Part shown: positions 4,847-6,742 of the stretch, piece by piece
Position numbering within the stretch: position 1 is the stretch's first letter
Layout: each line of letters starts with the position of its first letter
Assembly (NCBI GenBank): GCA_016293155.1
Contig: JAEDEU010000080.1
Location: 1 to 6,742 of the forward strand
Reading direction: 5' to 3'
DNA length: 6,742 nucleotides
Origin: Clostridiaceae bacterium
Lineage (GTDB): Bacteria > Bacillota > Clostridia > Oscillospirales > Butyricicoccaceae
Notes under the pieces: generated by a model
The model's input: only the letters and a program-made list of their open reading frames with translations
The model's database searches: none
Told to the model about the DNA's origin: nothing
Program-made: the position numbers and the translations under genes

Positions 4847-6211
4847 TTGGTAGATTTAATGAAATCCATTGACTCCGGTCTCATCAACACTGTATGCGCC
4901 AATTTTGAGGATAATAACCTGATTGAGCCGAAAATGTTTTCCCGCTTCGGTGTAAAGCGCGGTCTGCGCAACGCGGACGGCACCGGTGTTCTCGCAGGCA
5001 TCACCTGTATCTCCAACGTACACGGCTATATGGTCAACGAGGGCGAGATCGAGCCGATCGAGGGCCGTCTGACCTATCGCGGCTACAATCTTTACGATCT
5101 GCTGGACAACTATGACGCAGACGACCGCTTCGGCTTCGCTGAGGTCAGCTTCCTGCTGCTGACGGGCAGCCTGCCGACCTCCGAGCAGCTGGCGGCATTC
5201 TCGGATGCACTGGGCGTTGCGGCTACCCTGCCGGACGGCTTTACCGAGGACGTCATCATGCGCGCCCCGAGCCGTGACCTGATGAACAAGCTGGCAGCGG
5301 CTACCCTGTCGCTCTATTCCTACGATCCGAATCCGGACGACACCAGCCTTGCAAACCTGTACCGTCAGGGCATTGAGCTGATTGCAAAGTTCCCGGTTAT
5401 CATCTCGCAGGCATATCAGGCAAAGCGCCGTTATTATGATAATTCCTCCATGTTCCTGCACCAGCCGGATCCGCATTACTCCGCGGCGGAGAACATCCTC
5501 AGCCTGATCCGTCCGGACGGCATGTTCACCCGCGAGGAGGCAATGCTGCTCGACCGCTGTCTGATTATCCACGCGGAGCACGGCGGCGGCAACAACTCCG
5601 CCTTCTCCTGCCGCGTGGTTTCCTCCTCCGCGACCGATACCTACTCCGCAATCGCGGCGGCAGTCGGCTCGCTCAAGGGCCCGCGTCACGGCGGTGCAAA
5701 CCTCGCCGTCTGCAAGCAGTTCGACGAGATGATGATGAACATCGAAAACTGGGAGGACGAGGATGAGGTTCTGGAGTATCTCATCAAGATCCTGAACCGC
5801 GAGGCGGGCGACGGCTCCGGTCTGATCTACGGCATGGGTCACGCGGTCTACACCCTGTCCGACCCGCGCGCCGTATCCCTGAAAAACACCGCCCGTCCGC
5901 TGGCAAAGCAGAAGGGCTTTGAGAAGGAATTTGCACTGATCGAGCTGACCGAGCGTCTGGCTCCGGAGGCATACTTCCGCGCCAAGGGTGAGCACAAGAT
6001 TATGTGTGCGAATGTGGACTTGTATTCCGGTCTGGTCTATCGTATGCTCGGCATCCCGCAGGAAATGTTCACCCCGCTGTTCGCCACCGCCCGCATCGTC
6101 GGCTGGATGGCACACCGCATTGAGGAGAGCTGCACCGGCGGCAAGATCATCCGTCCGGCATACAAGCCGATCCTTCAGCACCATACCTATCAGCCGATTT
6201 CCGAGCGATAA
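4847..6211 (+). CDS. gltA: Citrate synthase (Si type)
   Basis: It condenses acetyl-CoA with oxaloacetate to citrate, the entry to the oxidative branch that anaerobes mainly use to make 2-oxoglutarate and glutamate. The 454 residues show family PF00285 marks: EGRLTYRGYNLYDLL (72-86), HAEHGGGNNSAF (242-253) with the catalytic histidine (probably H245), KGPRHGGAN, GMGHAVY with H332, and CANVDLYSGLVY with the catalytic D391. All catalytic residues are present. The N-terminal part before residue 70 is longer than in short forms, and the pattern fits the clostridial citrate/2-methylcitrate synthase group, so propionyl-CoA use cannot be excluded. Translation most likely begins at TTG 4847, six bases after AGGTGA (4835-4840); the ATG at 4859 is 18 bases away. 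It stands alone, without aconitase or isocitrate dehydrogenase beside it, and ends at its own terminator. Confidence 0.95.
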   Translation: MVDLMKSIDSGLINTVCANFEDNNLIEPKMFSRFGVKRGLRNADGTGVLAGITCISNVHGYMVNEGEIEPIEGRLTYRGYNLYDLLDNYDADDRFGFAEVSFLLLTGSLPTSEQLAAFSDALGVAATLPDGFTEDVIMRAPSRDLMNKLAAATLSLYSYDPNPDDTSLANLYRQGIELIAKFPVIISQAYQAKRRYYDNSSMFLHQPDPHYSAAENILSLIRPDGMFTREEAMLLDRCLIIHAEHGGGNNSAFSCRVVSSSATDTYSAIAAAVGSLKGPRHGGANLAVCKQFDEMMMNIENWEDEDEVLEYLIKILNREAGDGSGLIYGMGHAVYTLSDPRAVSLKNTARPLAKQKGFEKEFALIELTERLAPEAYFRAKGEHKIMCANVDLYSGLVYRMLGIPQEMFTPLFATARIVGWMAHRIEESCTGGKIIRPAYKPILQHHTYQPISER

Positions 6212-6220
6212 AAAAATTAC

Positions 6221-6254
6221 GCCGCTGTCCTTCCAAGAGGGTCAGCGGCTTTTT
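6221..6254 (+). terminator. Intrinsic terminator of citrate synthase
   Basis: GCCGCTG (6221-6227) pairs with CAGCGGC (6243-6249), helped by inner CCT and AGG, and runs into TTTTT (6250-6254). Seven A lie just before the stem, following the stop codon. Confidence 0.85.
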
Positions 6255-6289
6255 CATCGCGTGGCAGTTTTCCCGTCCTGCTCCCCGCA

Positions 6290-6318
6290 TTGCGAAAAAC
6301 GAGCTTCCGTGTTACAAT
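6290..6318 (+). promoter_or_regulatory. Promoter of the right-edge membrane protein gene
   Basis: TTGCGA (6290-6295) is followed after 17 bases by TACAAT (6313-6318), preceded by TGT, giving an extended -10. The start point would be near 6325, some 40 bases before the ATG. No clear Pho-box-like direct repeat is seen beside it. Confidence 0.72.
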
Positions 6319-6365
6319 AAACTGGGGCGTATCGCAGTATGCCCTGCATTGTCAGGAGGTCTTAT

Positions 6366-6742
6366 ATGAAAAAACAACCTGTTTTCCGAAAAATCAACCG
6401 CATTATCTCCACCGCGGCGGGCTATATCGAGATTGTCATGGCGGTCATTATTATCATCGCCATTCTGCTTTTGACCCTCAGCCTGTTCCGCTATTTCCCG
6501 CACGGCGACCTGCTGGATTTCCGCAACGAGAATTTTAATGAATTTCTCTCCTCCGTCCTGACGCTGGTTGTCGGGCTGGAGTTTGTCAAGATGCTGTGTA
6601 TGCACACGCCGGAGACGGTGATTGAGGTTCTGATGTTCGCCACCGCCCGCCAGATGATTGTGGAACATCTCTCGCCGCTTAACACGCTGGTCGGTGTTGT
6701 CACAATTGCAATCCTGTTTGCAACGCGCAAGTTCCTGTTCAT
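6366..6742 (+). CDS. PsiE-like small membrane protein, 3' end beyond the window
   Basis: An open frame from ATG 6366 runs to the window edge with 125 residues visible and no stop. AGGAGGT (6354-6360) lies five bases upstream and a promoter at 6290-6318 serves it. A basic N-terminus (MKKQPVFRKINR) leads into a hydrophobic span at about residues 20-41. A second span lies near 61-78, containing GLEFVKML, then ARQMIVEHLSPLNTLVG (94-110), then a third span. The last block resembles the E. coli PsiE segment ending in IIVDHKSPL, so I place it in the PsiE (phosphate-starvation-inducible) family, whose biochemical role is unknown. In clostridia such proteins need not respond to phosphate. With perhaps only a few codons missing it is probably a complete four-span protein of about 130 residues. 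Confidence 0.75.
   Translation, partial: MKKQPVFRKINRIISTAAGYIEIVMAVIIIIAILLLTLSLFRYFPHGDLLDFRNENFNEFLSSVLTLVVGLEFVKMLCMHTPETVIEVLMFATARQMIVEHLSPLNTLVGVVTIAILFATRKFLF

Noticed and set aside
4856..6184. 442-residue minus-strand open frame opposite citrate synthase
   Set aside because: It is a mirror frame produced by GC-biased codons of the real gene; it is rich in H, R, Q and V with no domain pattern and no ribosome site.

Overview
The window reads as chromosome of a GC-rich, spore-forming Gram-positive anaerobe, most likely a gut clostridium of the Oscillospiraceae/Butyricicoccaceae kind. This is an inference. It rests on a SpoIID-type sporulation enzyme, strong AGGAGG-like ribosome binding sites, sigma-A promoters with 17-base spacers, U-run terminators, and protein sequences of clostridial flavour. 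I see no tRNA, rRNA, CRISPR array, insertion sequence or phage gene.

Layout from left to right. Positions 1-340 hold a compact locus that ordinary gene calling would miss. It has a 30-residue holin-like (Hol-Tox/TxpA-type) membrane peptide on the minus strand and a convergent antisense RNA of about 100 nt on the plus strand. Each has its own consensus promoter and its own terminator, and the antisense RNA lies entirely inside the 3' part of the toxin mRNA. The toxin mRNA shows an occluded ribosome binding site and blocks at its two ends that can pair with each other. This is the most interesting part of the window. Positions 371-412 hold a terminator that separates the locus from the next operon.

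Positions 411-1745 (minus strand) are a two-gene operon, an FMN nitroreductase-family protein followed by a sirtuin (NAD-dependent protein deacylase), with a REP-like palindrome between them. Positions 1746-1985 are a divergent control region carrying a 75-base imperfect palindrome and repeated TGTGAGTTCA motifs. Positions 1986-3494 (plus) encode a MATE-family efflux transporter with an unusually long C-terminal tail and a strong terminator. Positions 3612-4691 (minus) encode SpoIID, convergent with the MATE gene. A second divergent region follows, then citrate synthase on plus (4847-6211) from a TTG start behind a structured leader of about 97 nt. At the right edge a PsiE-like small membrane protein begins at 6366 and runs off the window.

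Apart from the toxin/antisense pair and the nitroreductase-sirtuin operon, the genes look like independent single-gene units, each with its own promoter or terminator. The nitroreductase and sirtuin share a link to NAD(P)H/NAD+ chemistry, but no pathway joins the whole set.
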